Positions 52,929 through 64,000 of a stretch of 64,000 nucleotides of DNA are shown piece after piece. Position numbers and translations under genes: made by a program. The stretch comes from Cordilura impudica (lineage: Eukaryota; Arthropoda; Insecta; Diptera; Scathophagidae). Under the pieces are notes generated by a model. It was not told the DNA's origin. It made no database searches and saw nothing but the letters and a program-made list of their open reading frames with translations. The stretch lies in assembly GCA_963682025.1 (NCBI GenBank), contig OY821517.1:101442107-101506106 (forward strand), read 5' to 3'. The number at the start of each line of letters is the position of its first letter. The first letter of the stretch is position 1.

Positions 52929-55418
52929 AAGGCAGAATCAGCAGATTTTAAGGCAGAATCAGCAGAACTATTGTTAAAACCATCGGAGACTATAGAACTA
53001 TGCTGGATGCAACTTCTCTAAGGTCATATATTCAAAATCTGATGAGATGCTGAGATTTTTTTGCGAAGTTAGCATCACATAGCTTCAAATCGCGATTTTA
53101 TGGTAGAATCAGCAGAACTATTGTTAAAACCATCGGAGACTATAGAACTATGCTGGATGCAACTTCTCTAAGGTCATATATTCAAAATCTGATGAGGTGC
53201 TGAGATTTTTTTTGCGAAGTTAGCATCACATAGCTTCAAATCGCGATTTTAAGGTAGAATCAGCAGAACTATTGTTAAAACCATCGCACAGTGGTTCAAA
53301 ACCAAAAAAAAGTGGTAATAAGTCTGGAACTTCTAAACTATTGGTTGGATTGGAATAGTATATTCTAGGCGATTGTAGTCAAGGATATATGCTTTCAAAA
53401 TATTTATTTTTGAGATACCCTGTTGTAACACAGGGTGAGCTACAGGGTGCCAAAGTCGACCACCTCGAGGTGGAAAATGCTTTCAAAGCTTGTAACTTTT
53501 ATAAATATGAAGTGATTTTTTCGTTTTTTAAATTTTTCCAATAACCATTAAATTATTAACAAAAAACATGCTTATACTACCTAGTTATCGCTTATGGTTT
53601 AAAAAATATTTGATTTTAAAAATCAACATTTGAACTTTTCACCAAATTCTTTCTTGGTTTTTCGCAAATAACATTTTGATTAAAATTGATAAAAAAAAAT
53701 CTAAAAACATGTGGCGATAGCCAGTACTTTTTAAAAAAATACGTTGAAGAATTTTTTGAATTATTTCAAACCGTTTAGTGAGCACGAAATCTTAAAGTTG
53801 ACTTTTTGAATCAGGTTCTAAAAATTGCAATTTTTTGCCAAAAAATACCCTTCATTCTTTATCTTTTTTCTCACAACCTTGGTAAAACATGTATATATTT
53901 TTCTACATATTTTACAAGAATATGCTTCAGGAATGGTTGTAAGCGAAATTTTTAATATTTTTCGACATGCACCCTACGTCCAGCATTGGACGAAATTGGG
54001 CAATTTAAAAAAAAAAACTAAGTTTTAAAAGTTAATACAAAAATATCCGCTCGATTTCTTCAAATATTTCACCGCAGTATTAAAGCTCCAAATATTTTTA
54101 TTTATTTGCCGCAATAAAATTCACCGCCGTTACATAAACGTGATCAGGAGGGCTTAAATGGTGAAAAAAGTCAAATTTTCATACGAATTTTTTTTGTTAA
54201 CATAAAAAACATATTAAGATTAGTTATTTTTATATTTTGTTTATTGATTCAGAACGGCATTTAAATTATCGAAAACACTTCAAAAAATCATTTTGATAAG
54301 AATGAAGGGTATTTTTTGGCAAAAAATTGCAATTTTTAGAACCTGATTCAAAAAGTCAACTTTAAGATTTCGTGCTCACTAAACGGTTTGAAATAATTCA
54401 AAAAATTGTTCAACGTATTTTTTTAAAAAGTACTGGCTATCGCCACATGTTTTTAGATTTTTCTTATCAATTTAAATCAAAATGTTATTTGCGAAAAACC
54501 AGGAAAGAATTTGGTGAAAAGTTCAAATGTTGATTTTTAAAATCAAATATTTTTTAAACCATAAGCGATAACTAGGTAGTATAAGCATGTTTTTTGTTAA
54601 TAATTTAATGGTTATTGGAAAAATTTAAAAAACGTAAAAATCACTTCATATTTATAAAAGTTACAAGCTTTGAAAGCATTTTCCACCTCGAGGTGGTCGA
54701 CTTTGGACCCTGTAGCTCACCCTGTGTTACAACAGGGTATCTCAAAAATAAATATTTTGAAAGCATATATCCTTGACTACAATCGCCTAGAATATACTAT
54801 TCCAATCCAACCAATAGTTTAGAAGTTCCAGACTTATTACCACTTTTTTTTGGTTTTGAACCACTGTGCATCGGAGACTATAGAACTATGCTGGATGCAA
54901 CTTCTCTAAGGTCATATATTCAAAATCTGATGAGATGCTGAGATTTTTTTTGCGAAGTTAGCATCACATAGCTTCAAATCGCGATTTTAAGGTAGAATCA
55001 GCAGAACTTTTGTTAAAACCATCGGAGACTATAGAACTATGCTGGATGCAACTTCTTTAAGGTCATATACTCAAAATCTGATGAGATGCTGATATATCTT
55101 TTGCGAAGTGAGCATCACATACCTTCAAATCGCGATTTTAAGGCAGAATCGGCAGAACTTTTGTTAAAACCATCGGAGACTATAGAACTATGCTGGGTGC
55201 AACTTTTCTAAGGGTATATTTTCAAAATCTGATGAAATGCTGATTTTTTTTGCGAAGTTGGCATCTCATACCCTTAAATCTTTAAATCGCGATTTTAAGG
55301 TCAAATCAATAGAACTATTGAAGAACTATTGCAGGAACTATAGAACTATGCTGGATGCAAGTAAATTTGCATGTTTTTAGTGAGATGCTAAAATTTCAGA
55401 TGCCAACTTCATAGACAT
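52929..55418. repeat. MULE right inverted repeat, interrupted
   Basis: Units in inverse orientation to the left arm: CTATAGAACTATGCTGGATG at about 52999, 53146, 54885, 55037, 55187 and 55342. The arm is longer than the left one by about three units and is split by the element at 53287-54868. Confidence 0.85.
53287..54868. mobile_element. Palindromic non-autonomous element with Transib-like ends
   Basis: 1582 bp with inverted repeats of about 570 bp each (53287-53860 and 54300-54868) and a loop of about 440 bp. The ends are CACAGTGGTTCAAAACC and its complement. The insertion duplicated CATCG (53282-53286 and 54869-54873), which can be verified because the host repeat has ACCATCGGAGAC uninterrupted elsewhere. 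A 5 bp duplication plus CACWRTG-type termini fit the Transib superfamily. No transposase inside. Confidence 0.8.
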
Positions 55419-55467
55419 TTTGGCATAAGCAAATTATTTTTATACACTTGCTAGAAAAAAATATCCG

Positions 55468-56247
55468 TCCTATACCACTTTGTGGTTTGTGCTGCTGTTT
55501 GCAACTACCAAAAATACTTGACCTAGACCCATCTTTTATTATACCGATCGACTCAGAATCACTTTCTGAGTCGATTTAGCGATGTCCGTTTGTCCGTCCG
55601 TCCGTCTGTGTGTCCATGTAAACCTTTTAATCAAACTACAGGTCGCAAATATGAATACAATTTGATGAAATTTGGTATATTAGCTTTCGTCGGTTATAGG
55701 ATGAACGCTATTGAAATTGGTGAAATTCGGTCCATGTTCAGACCTAGTCCCCATACTAATGACCCCCTATGAAATCGACATAAATTGCCATAAGATCCAA
55801 ATTATCATATAGATCTCAGTCAAATTGGGTTTGTATGTGTTTATTATATCCATTAATCAGTAGTCCAATAAAAATCCCTATAGGACAATTCTTAGTCATA
55901 GGCCCCATATAGAGCTGCTTCCCGATCTTCACTTAAATCTATCAAAAAACAAAAATATTGCACAGATTTTTCTCAAATTTGGTTTGCGTATATTTTTTCA
56001 AAATATAAGTGACCTTACCAGATATGGTCAGGATCGGTCCATTTTTCGACCTAGTCCCCATATAAATATAGCATCCGATATGAACTTTTTCATATCTGCA
56101 GCCAAAAAAATTAATAACAATGCCACTCAACTTTGGTTTATGCTTATTTTCTATATCAAATTAGTTGGACCGAAGAGATAGGGTCTCGAAGCCATGGTAT
56201 AGGGTATCGTAAAGTCGGTCTAGACCGACTATAATTTTCTTACTTGT
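55468..56247 (-). repeat. Dispersed repeat family A, full copy (minus)
   Basis: Starts TCCTATACCACTTTGTGG and ends with the hairpin GTCGGTCTAGACCGAC then TATAATTTTCTTACTTGT. GTCC microsatellite at 55583-55608. It directly abuts the A-tail of the second Jockey copy. Confidence 0.75.
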
Positions 56248-59200
56248 TTTTTTTCCAATTATATATTCTTCCTTTATTTACATATTTTAACAAATTTGAT
56301 GTTTACATATGAGATCTTATCTTTGCATATATATATTGCAACAAATAGTATATAGCATCTTAAGATATTAAATAGTTTTTATAATATTTTTTAATGATTT
56401 TTAAAGGAAAATGGGAGGAAAAAACCTTTATATGATTTAATATATTCAAATACTTTCTGAAAATATTTATGTGCTTATAGGAGGTTTATTAGAAATAATA
56501 GACCTCTATAAGCACATAATTTTCCATTTAGTGATTTCTTTTTATTTTACGTTATTTCTCTACATTCTCTTATCAGTGGGTAAGAGGAATTTTCAATTTT
56601 GGCAAAGTAATTGTTATTAATCCTTGTTATGAAATCGATAATTTTTTGAGAACCTGTTTCTTCTTGAAGAAGATTTGTAGGATACCTCCAGGGCTTTTTA
56701 TTTATCATTTTAAGACATTTGCTTTGTATAATTTGTAAGCGTTTTAGGTGGCAGTTGGGAGCGTCACTCCAAATAGGACACGCATATGTTAATATTGGCC
56801 TTATAACACTTTTGTAGAGTAGATTTTTTTTTTGGGGGGTTTAGAAATGACCTATTTAGTAGTGGCCATAATTCTTTAAATGATTTTATAGCTTTTTGGC
56901 ACGTAGCCATAATGTCTTTTAAATGTAAGTTTTTTGTCCAAGACAACTCCGACATATTTGACATCGTTAAGTACATTTATGGTATTATTTCCAATAAGGA
57001 GATGATGTCTTGGCAGATTTTTGGGAGATTTGTTGAATGGAAAAAATATTGCTTGGGTCTTGTTTGGATTAATTTTGATTTTCCATTTGTGGAAATATTT
57101 ACTACAATTTACAAGTTCCTTTTCCATTTTCTTCAGGAGTGCACTTGTAAGTTTGTTTGAAGAAATTTACCCTGTGGTAATGGTTTTTGGAGTTGATGTT
57201 TCATTATTAATTAACTTTAAAGCTTCTGTCGTGATTGAAATATGAAATAAGTTTACATATGTAGATATTTTGGTATATTTGCATCAAGAAGTTTAAATAA
57301 GAGGCCATTATGCCAAACGGTGTCAAACGATTTATCAATATCTTACAATATTATACACGTTGAACGTTTATTGTTTTTATTGGTGATTATTTGATTTTTA
57401 ATTCTGTTTATTTGGTGAGTAGTGCTCTGCTCTTTTTTAAATCCAAATTGTTCTTTAGCAACAATAGAATTGGTCATTACAAATTCACTAAGACGAGAAT
57501 GTAGTATTTTTTTAAATATTTTACTTAATGGACTAATAGGTCTATAGCTATTTGGATTATTTTTTGGCTTACTATGTTTGTTGATAGCTACAACCTTAGC
57601 ATTCTTGAAATGGTTTGGGAAATAGTTGAGTTTGATGCAGCTGTTAAATATTATAACCAATAATTTTAGAGCTTTGATTGGTAGTTTCTTTAAAAGCAGG
57701 TTGGGAACATTGTCAAAACCAGGGGATTTTGAGGGTTTTATTGATGAGACAATATTCGTTACCTCTTCAAGAGATGCATAAATTGCTGATTCAGAACTAA
57801 GATTTTCCTTCTTAAAATTATTTACTGTTGTATGTATTAATGTATCCGCTCAGTAGTTGTAGTTCGAAGTGAGGTTATTGGCTTAGAAAAATGTATTTGC
57901 CAGGATTTCATCCTTGCCCTTATCCGATGTTATTTTTGTATTTCCAATTTTAAGGTGAGAGATTTGATTTTTCCCTTCCTGCTTATTTTCCAAAATGATT
58001 TATCACCTGGTTTTAAATTGGATAATAATTGACACCATTTCTTATTGCGTTCCGAATTAATACTTTTATCAATCATGTTACTTAGAAACTTAGTACATTG
58101 ATTATAAAAAGTTTGCTCGGCTATATTTGAAGATCGTTGGCTTTCTCTTTTAAAGCTTCTTAGTTTAATATATTTCACAATACTTTCAGGTATAATTATT
58201 TTGTTGAGTTATTTTAGGTGTAGACACATCCCTGGCTTCGAAAACTATATTTAAACATTTTTGGATTTCCTGATCATTACTACCTTGCGATTTTATTGTT
58301 TAAAAAATTCATAAAAATGTTCCAGTTGGTTGCGTAGTGTACATATTAAGGGGCGATGGTCTGATGGTATTTCGTAATCCATTGTTTTTACGTCTATATT
58401 TAAAGCGGAATTTCTTAAAAAAATATCGACTGTGGATGCTTCGCGATTGTGTTGATGGGGGAATGGGATTGGACTATTATGATAGTGGATGAAAAAGTTG
58501 CTTGATTGCTGTTGGTTATTTAAACGGCAATTCCAAGAACAATGTTTGGCATTTAGGTCACCAAAAACTATATATTCTTTGGTGGACTGTGTTAGGTTCA
58601 AGATATCAGCACAGAAGTTATGGGTATATCTTGGTGAATATAATGAAGAAACAACAATAGGTCTATTATTTATAATAACTTCAATTGAGATGTTTTCGAT
58701 TGATGAGGTATTTGATATAGAGAGGTTTTTATGTGCGGCAGATTTCTGAATTAACAGAGCAACTCCTCTTCTTGCATCTGTTCTGTCACTTCAATATAAA
58801 TAATTTTTAAAATAGGATCTATGATTTTCTGAAAAAAATGTTTCGTTCAAAGACGCTATTTTAATATTTTCTCCTTCAATAAATATCTCAAATTGTTTTA
58901 ATTTAGAAAAGTTTGAATTGCCAGTAGCATTCAAGTGAAGCATTTTGAATTCGTTTAAATTAGGCGTCTTTCACCATTGACATTACAACTTTGATTTGTT
59001 GTACTTTTGAAGTGCACCTTTGCAAATCATCCATAGCTGTAGTGAAAATATCAAAAAGCTCATCGATGCTAAATAAATCGTTTGTTCTCAGCTGGTTAGC
59101 ATATGTGGCTTTGCTGTTATTAGGTCTGTCTGCGTACACATATTTTGCATCATTTTGTGCAAAATCTTGCAAAATGTTGTCTGCGTACTCCAAATCTCTT

Positions 59201-60740
59201 GCAGCGAGAGAGCCAATAAGATAATTTTTTGACAGTTGAAAGTTAGAGAACTTGCAAAATGTTGCTGGAGAAATTTCTGCTTGCAAGATTTTGCAACTAG
59301 TTTGAACAGCTGTTTTTATTTACTGTTTGAATGAAATAATTTTTGTGAAATGAAAATAAAAATTGAAATTTAACAATGGCAGAGGTAAGTAGTTAGAATT
59401 GTGTAGATTTTTAACGTTTATAATAAGTTATAATAAACAAAACATTTTACTTCATGCTAGAAACGTGCAAATATACAGTGTGACCGTGATGCAAGTGGAT
59501 TGGAGATGGCAGAACCGATAGAACCAGCAGAACTTTGTGGCACAAATTGTTTGTTTACACACCGATCAGCTGTTTTCTTGTAAGATTTCACTGGATGCTG
59601 TCTGCATACTTTTTGAGATATTTTCAACCGAGAAAGTAAAATTGTTCTTACTCTCCCAAAAAAAGTTACTGAGTATTTGCTATTGGAAAAGTACGCAGAC
59701 AGACCTATTATTGATGTTATTGTTGCAATTTGTGTTGTTGTTTCTTTAATTAGGGAAATCTACCTTTGATTGAAATGAGTTATTTTGTTGTTGTCTGGTG
59801 TTATTCTGACTTTAGAAGTTACTCATGTTCTAGTTTCCAAATAGAGAGAACGTAACGGACAGTTGTTGTCGTTTGCAGAGTGATCAGTGCTCTCTTTTCC
59901 ATGTTTTTTTTCACTTAAAGCATGTAAAAACAGCTGGTCTTTTTTCATTTGTATTAAATCGACACACACTTATATGATGTTGTTCTGCACATATCATACA
60001 CGCAGCAATTCGATGACAATGTTCACCGCCATGGCCATACATTAAGCAGTTCCAGCATTGATTTGTTTGTTTAAATTTTTACGAACAAATTGAACTTTGT
60101 ACTTGAACTGAATTCGGTTTCTATGTCAGTTACGGAAGAAGGGGAAAGGTTGTAGTTTTTTAGCTCTTTGGAGATGTCTTCAGAGTTTATGCGGAGTAAA
60201 CCATGTAAAAAGGCGGTGTATAACCTATTTTCTTTGGAGTCGTAAGAATGAAACTCCATCTTACTCTCTTTAAGTATTTGCATTCGTTTATTTCTTTACT
60301 TGGAGGCAAAAATTTTGATACCAATTGTAGTACGTTTGAAAATACAATCCTTACCAAGTAGTTTTTGTATTTCTGTAAATGAGGCGCTAGCTTCTACAAC
60401 AATAGGTGCAGGTTTGTGTTGTTTAACATTGCTTATATTTGATACGGGAGTTACGTCCACCTCATTGAGGCTGGCCAGCAGGCTGAATATGTTGCTTGAA
60501 GTTGAAGCGATGTTTGGGTTAACAAAACCCGAAGGAAGTTTTATCATCTTCTTGTTCGCAAGTAGCTTTTTTTATGAAGATTTGGCCCCTCGGCCCATCG
60601 CCACGTGAGTTCAAGTGAGATCAAGAATAGGCAATTGCAAAAACGAAAATATACACTTGTTTTTAATTTTAAATAGTTGTACTCTAAGCGTTTTAATCAT
60701 TTAAACGACCGTTCGTAAAGAGAATTAGATTCGAACTGTA
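56247..60740 (-). mobile_element. Jockey-clade LINE, copy 2 (decayed)
   Basis: Collinear with copy 1 from the 3' A-tail (T-run 56247-56254) to the 5' UTR (ACGACCGTTCGTAAAGAGA near 60710). Coding segments are recognisable but heavily broken: RT pieces (57343-57660, with SYRPISPLSKIFKKILHSRL), endonuclease pieces (58293-58601, with GDLNAKHCSWNC and SDHRP) and ORF1 pieces (60071-60547). Deletions remove the RT motif A-to-YADD region (around 57170-57340) and part of the endonuclease. A 584 bp MITE interrupts ORF1 at 59122. Confidence 0.88.
59122..59706. mobile_element. MITE inserted in LINE copy 2 ORF1
   Basis: Ends AGGTCTGTCTGCGTAC and GTACGCAGACAGACCT are perfect 16 bp inverted repeats. The uninterrupted sequence in copy 1 (GCTGTTATTATTGATG, about 13105) shows the exact site. 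The duplication is ATT if the element ends at A/T, or TATTA if it starts at GG. Internal copies of GTCTGCGTAC/GTCTGCATAC occur near 59181 and 59596. Inside is ATGGCAGAG followed by GTAAGT (about 59375), which looks like a first exon and splice donor, but no protein domain follows. Confidence 0.8.
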
Positions 60741-61280
60741 AACTTGAACATGAAAATATTAAATTTAATGAAAATTTTAATTAAATAGTTTTAATTATGA
60801 ACTTTTAAGCATTGACACATTGCCATATGGAATGCCATTCATTTCCGATGTCAATAGAAAAAAAATTTGGATTTTACAAATGAGTATGTAAACAAGGCTC
60901 CAGAATTTGTGGGAATGTGTTTTATTTTCAGATGAAAGCAAGTTTTGCATTTTCGGAATTAAAGGAAAAAAGTTCGTTTTGCGAAAAGTGGAACTGCATA
61001 AATAAAGAAAATCTTTTGCCAACAGTTACACTTGTTTGTTGGAGGTGGCGTTATGCTTTGGGGTTTTATGGCAGGCAACGGGGTTGGTAAAACCGTATTT
61101 ATTGAGTCAATAATGGATTAAATTGGATAACTAAACATTAGAAAAAAATTAAAACAAAGCGTACAACAACAATTGGCCTTGCACAATGTCAAACACTTGA
61201 AATCACCACTCCAATCACCCGATTTAAATCCTATAGAGCATTTGCGGGATTTATTCGAGCGCCGAATGCGTCAACCGAGA
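60741..61280 (+). pseudogene. Tc1-like transposase fragment
   Basis: Reads FSDESKFCIFGIKGKKFV (first catalytic Asp), GGGVMLWGFMAGNGVGKTVF in shifted frames, and SPDLNPIEHLRDLFERRM (third, acidic residue). The segment with the second Asp appears deleted. No inverted termini identified. Different from the Tc1-like element at 17798, which lacks the third site instead. Confidence 0.75.
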
Positions 61281-61895
61281 CCCATCTTCTATTATACCGA
61301 TCGACTCAAAATCACTTTCTGAGTCGATTTACCGATGTACGTCCGTCCGTCTGTCCGTCTATGTGTCCATGTAAACCTTGTAATCAAACTACAGGTCGCA
61401 AATATGAACATATTTAGATGAAATTTGGTATATAAGCTTTTGTCGGTCATAGGATGAACGCTATTGAAATTGGTGAAATTCGGTCCAAATTATCATATAA
61501 ATCTCAGTCAAATTGGGTTTGTATATGTTTATTATATCCATTAAATCTTATAATCAAACTACAGGTCGCAAATATGAATATATTTTGATGAAATTTGGTA
61601 TGTAAGCTTTTGTCGGCCATAGGATGAACGCTATTGAAACTGGTGAAATTCGGTCTATGTTCAGACGTAGGTCCCATCCAAATGACCTGTATGAAATCGA
61701 CTTAAATTGCCATAAGATCCAAATTATCATATTGATCTCGGTCAAATTTGGTGTGTGTGTGTTTATTACATCCATTTATCAGTTTTCCAAAAATAAAGCC
61801 CATATGGCAATTCTTTGTCATAGCTCCATATAAAGCTGCTTCCCGAATTTCACTTAAATCTATTAAAAATATTGTACAGATTTTTCTTAAATTAA
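61281..61895 (-). repeat. Two truncated, tandem pieces of repeat family A
   Basis: 61281-61549 starts in the ACCCATCTTCTATTATACCG segment and stops at TTATTATATCCATTAA. A second piece (about 61550-61895) restarts at ATCAAACTACAGGTCGCAAA. They share TGAACGCTATTGAAATTGGT. Neither has ends. Confidence 0.6.
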
Positions 61896-62717
61896 TTTTT
61901 ATACCCTATACCACTATGTGGTTTGGGTATAATGACTTTGTGCTGCTGTTTGTAACAACCAAAAATATTTGACCTAGACCCATCTTTAATTATACCGATC
62001 GAATCAGAAACACTTTCTGAGTTGATTTAACAATGTCCGTCCGTCCGTCCGTCCGTCCGTCCGTCCGTCCGTCCGTCCGTCCGTCCGTCCGTCCGTCTGT
62101 GTGTCCATGTAAAGCTTGTAATCAAACTGCAGGTCGCAAATATGAATATATTTTGATGAAATTTGGTATATAAGCTTTCATCGGCCATGGGATGAACGCT
62201 ATTGAAATTGGTGAGAATCGGTCCATGTTCAGACCTAGCCCCCATACAAATTACCCATATGAAATCGACATAAATTGCCATAAGATCCAAATTGTCATAT
62301 AGATCTTATTCAAATTGGGTTTGTATACCTTCATTACATCCACTAATGAGTAGTCCAAAAATGCTCCCTTTGACCCCATATAGTGCGGCTTCCCGATCTT
62401 CACTTAAATCTATTAAAAACAAAAATATTGCACTGATTCTTCTCAAATTTTGTTTGTATATATTTTTGCAAAATACAAGAGACTTTACCAAACATGATCA
62501 GGATCGGTCCATTTTTGGACCTAGTCCCCATATAGATATAGCATCCGATATGAACTTTTTCATATCTGCAGCCAAAAAATTAATAAAAATCCCACTCAAA
62601 TTTGATTTTTGCTTATTTTCAATGTCCAGTTAGTTGGGCCTAAGAGATAGGGTTTCTAAACGCATGGTATAGGGTATCATATAGTGGGTCTAGACCGACT
62701 ATAATTTTCTTACTTGT
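61896..62717 (-). repeat. Dispersed repeat family A, full copy (minus)
   Basis: Starts TTTTTATACCCTATACCACT and ends at ACTATAATTTTCTTACTTGT. Contains the longest GTCC microsatellite of the window (62035-62096, about 15 units), much expanded against other copies. Confidence 0.75.
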
Positions 62718-62930
62718 TTTTTTTTGCAAAAATAAGTGACTACCAAATATGGTCTGGATCGGACCATTTTTCGACCTAGTCCCTATATAAATATAGCATC
62801 CGATATAAGCTTTTTATATCTGCGGGGAAAAAAATAATAGCAATCGCAAATTAAATTTAGTTTATGCTGATTTTCTATATCCCTTTCTCTAAACGCATGG
62901 TATAGGGTATCGTATAGCCACCCAAAACGC
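62718..62930 (-). repeat. Repeat family A end fragment
   Basis: GACCTAGTCCCTATATAAAT and AAACGCATGGTATAGGGTAT match the terminal part of family A without the hairpin. 62931-63345 shows no gene or repeat I can name. Confidence 0.6.
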
Positions 62931-63345
62931 CTATTTTCGATTTCTCGGATAGCCCAAGTTTGACAACGCTATACTCTTAAGGTTTCGGAAAAGAAAGATT
63001 TAATTTTTTTGCTCGTATTATCTTTTAGAAAAGGTTATGATCGAATGCAAGTCGTGTAGTCTACAATTTTTACTTTTAATGACATATTTATTGCACTCAA
63101 ACCTAAACGTATACTACAGCTAAGCATTTCCGTCCTCTACCTTACTCGTACACATATGTGATGTCGATTACAATCTACTATTTTTATGATGGTTATATGG
63201 AATTAAATTTCGTTTATCAGAAAACTGAAATAAAGTCGTAGTAATTAACAGTAGCAAACAAATGGAAAAACCTGATTTAATGACAAATGACATATAAAAC
63301 AACAAACACTTTTACAAGTGAGTACGATAAGGTTGTGGGTGTGTG

Positions 63346-64000
63346 AGTTAAGTCCAATGGAACACTGAACTCAACAGATTCCATCGAACTTGAAAACCCT
63401 ATATCTAGCATAAGAATAAATTACCAAGAATAAAATAAATACCATATTATTAAAATTATAATTTTTAATAACTAGAACAAAGTGTTAATAAACTTTGTAT
63501 TAATAAAATTGTTTACTCAATAATTATTTCAGTTCATCATTTAAAATGAAATAAATGTCAAACTAACAGAATTATAATTTTAAACGAAAACAAAGTGTTA
63601 ATAAACTTTCATATGGAAACTTACTTCATTCATTGAAACTTGATACCTTTGTTTTCGTCATTAAACTAGAACAAAGAGTTAATAAACTTTGTATTGAAAT
63701 TTTGTTTATTCATTTCAATCATTTAAAATAAAATAAATGTCAAATCACCAAAATTACAGTTTCAAAACGAAAACAAAGTGTCGATAAACTTTCGTATGAA
63801 AAACTCACTTTGTTTTCGTCATTTACTTCCTACAAAATACAATATTGTTTTATGACCAACCAATTAAACGTTCTATAAAAGAAACCAATAGCATAAGCAT
63901 ATTTTTTTATTGAATATTTATAGTTTTAGATTAAGAATATTTTTGTATAAAAATATAGCAAACAATAAAGTAAAGAGCAGTTCATATTAACATTCCAACC
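63346..64000 (+). mobile_element. Third errantivirus LTR (solo or start of another copy), cut by the window edge
   Basis: Begins AGTTAAGTCC and matches the 5' LTR for 655 bp with two differences that I can see: one T fewer in the T-run near 63905 and A for G near 63976. The left flank is GTGTG. The last 29 bp and whatever follows lie outside. Confidence 0.92.

Larger units (their letters stand above)
49875..55418 (-). mobile_element. Mutator-superfamily foldback transposon (FB-NOF/Phantom-like)
   Basis: Flanked by the 9 bp direct repeat TTTGGCATA (49866-49874 and 55419-55427), the Mutator-type duplication length. The ends are inverted: GTGTCTGTGAAGTTGGCATC versus GATGCCAACTTCATAGACAT. Each end is a long inverted repeat built of tandem units of about 150 bp: three on the left (49875-50372) and six on the right (52929-53286 and 54869-55418). 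A transposase-like gene lies between them on the minus strand. A 1582 bp palindromic element is nested in the right arm; without it and its duplication the element is about 3.96 kb. Modular foldback ends plus a NOF-like protein resemble Drosophila FB-NOF. Confidence 0.85.

Noticed and set aside
58960..59286. Frame joining LINE ORF1 residues to an apparently new C-terminal/N-terminal part
   Set aside because: It is a chimera across the MITE insertion boundary at 59122 and not an evolved fusion.

Overview
This window looks like part of the nuclear genome of a higher fly (Diptera; I infer a calyptrate such as a blow fly or house fly). It is AT-rich and intron-bearing. The strongest host landmark is the 5' part of the ER chaperone gene Gp93 (GRP94), on the minus strand at 1-6058. 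Its amino-acid sequence reads clearly as the insect HSP90-family ER paralogue. The genus assignment is inference; no species marker is visible.

Two host genes can be supported. Gp93 has four exons here and continues off the left edge; its 4.5 kb intron carries short repeats. A plus-strand gene starts at 34532 and has exons 34532-34607, 34679-36013 and 49258-49499, giving a predicted 550 aa protein. Its 13.2 kb last intron is filled with transposon debris. The protein is unrecognised: low-complexity and Ser/Thr-rich, with a charged helix, acidic Phe/Leu motifs and SUMO-interaction-like motifs.

Almost everything else is mobile DNA. From left to right: short non-autonomous repeats (1.2-5 kb); a hAT-like coding fragment (7.3-7.6 kb); a foldback element (7.7-9.3 kb); a nearly full-length Jockey-type LINE (10.0-14.3 kb, minus); Helitron-like elements with CTAG-ending hairpin termini (14.3-15.0 and 19.6-20.5 kb); a PIF/Harbinger element with transposase and MADF remnants (15.8-17.7 kb); a Tc1-type transposon (17.8-19.3 kb); a full-length errantivirus (21052-28515) with identical LTRs and gag, pol and env; a second PIF/Harbinger remnant (29.3-29.9 kb); a SINE-like retroposon with a 13 bp target-site duplication (30.8 kb); a nearly intact piggyBac transposon (31071-33772) inserted into that duplication; and, inside the second gene's intron, a hAT MITE, a decayed piggyBac, a tRNA-derived SINE, a Penelope-like element with a GIY-YIG domain, a mariner remnant and dispersed repeats. 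Beyond the gene lies a Mutator-superfamily foldback element resembling FB-NOF/Phantom (49875-55418, 9 bp target-site duplication). It is itself interrupted by a 1.58 kb palindromic element with Transib-like ends. A second, more decayed Jockey copy (56.2-60.7 kb) is split by a MITE. The window ends in another errantivirus LTR.

Much of the history can be read from nesting. The errantivirus sits in a repeat whose uninterrupted counterpart lies at about 15048-15340. The piggyBac sits in a SINE target-site duplication. The Transib-like palindrome sits in a MULE inverted repeat. The MITE at 59.1 kb sits in LINE ORF1 and can be checked against the uninterrupted copy at about 13.1 kb. Identical LTRs and one-base-from-intact piggyBac coding capacity suggest recent activity for those two; most other elements are decayed.
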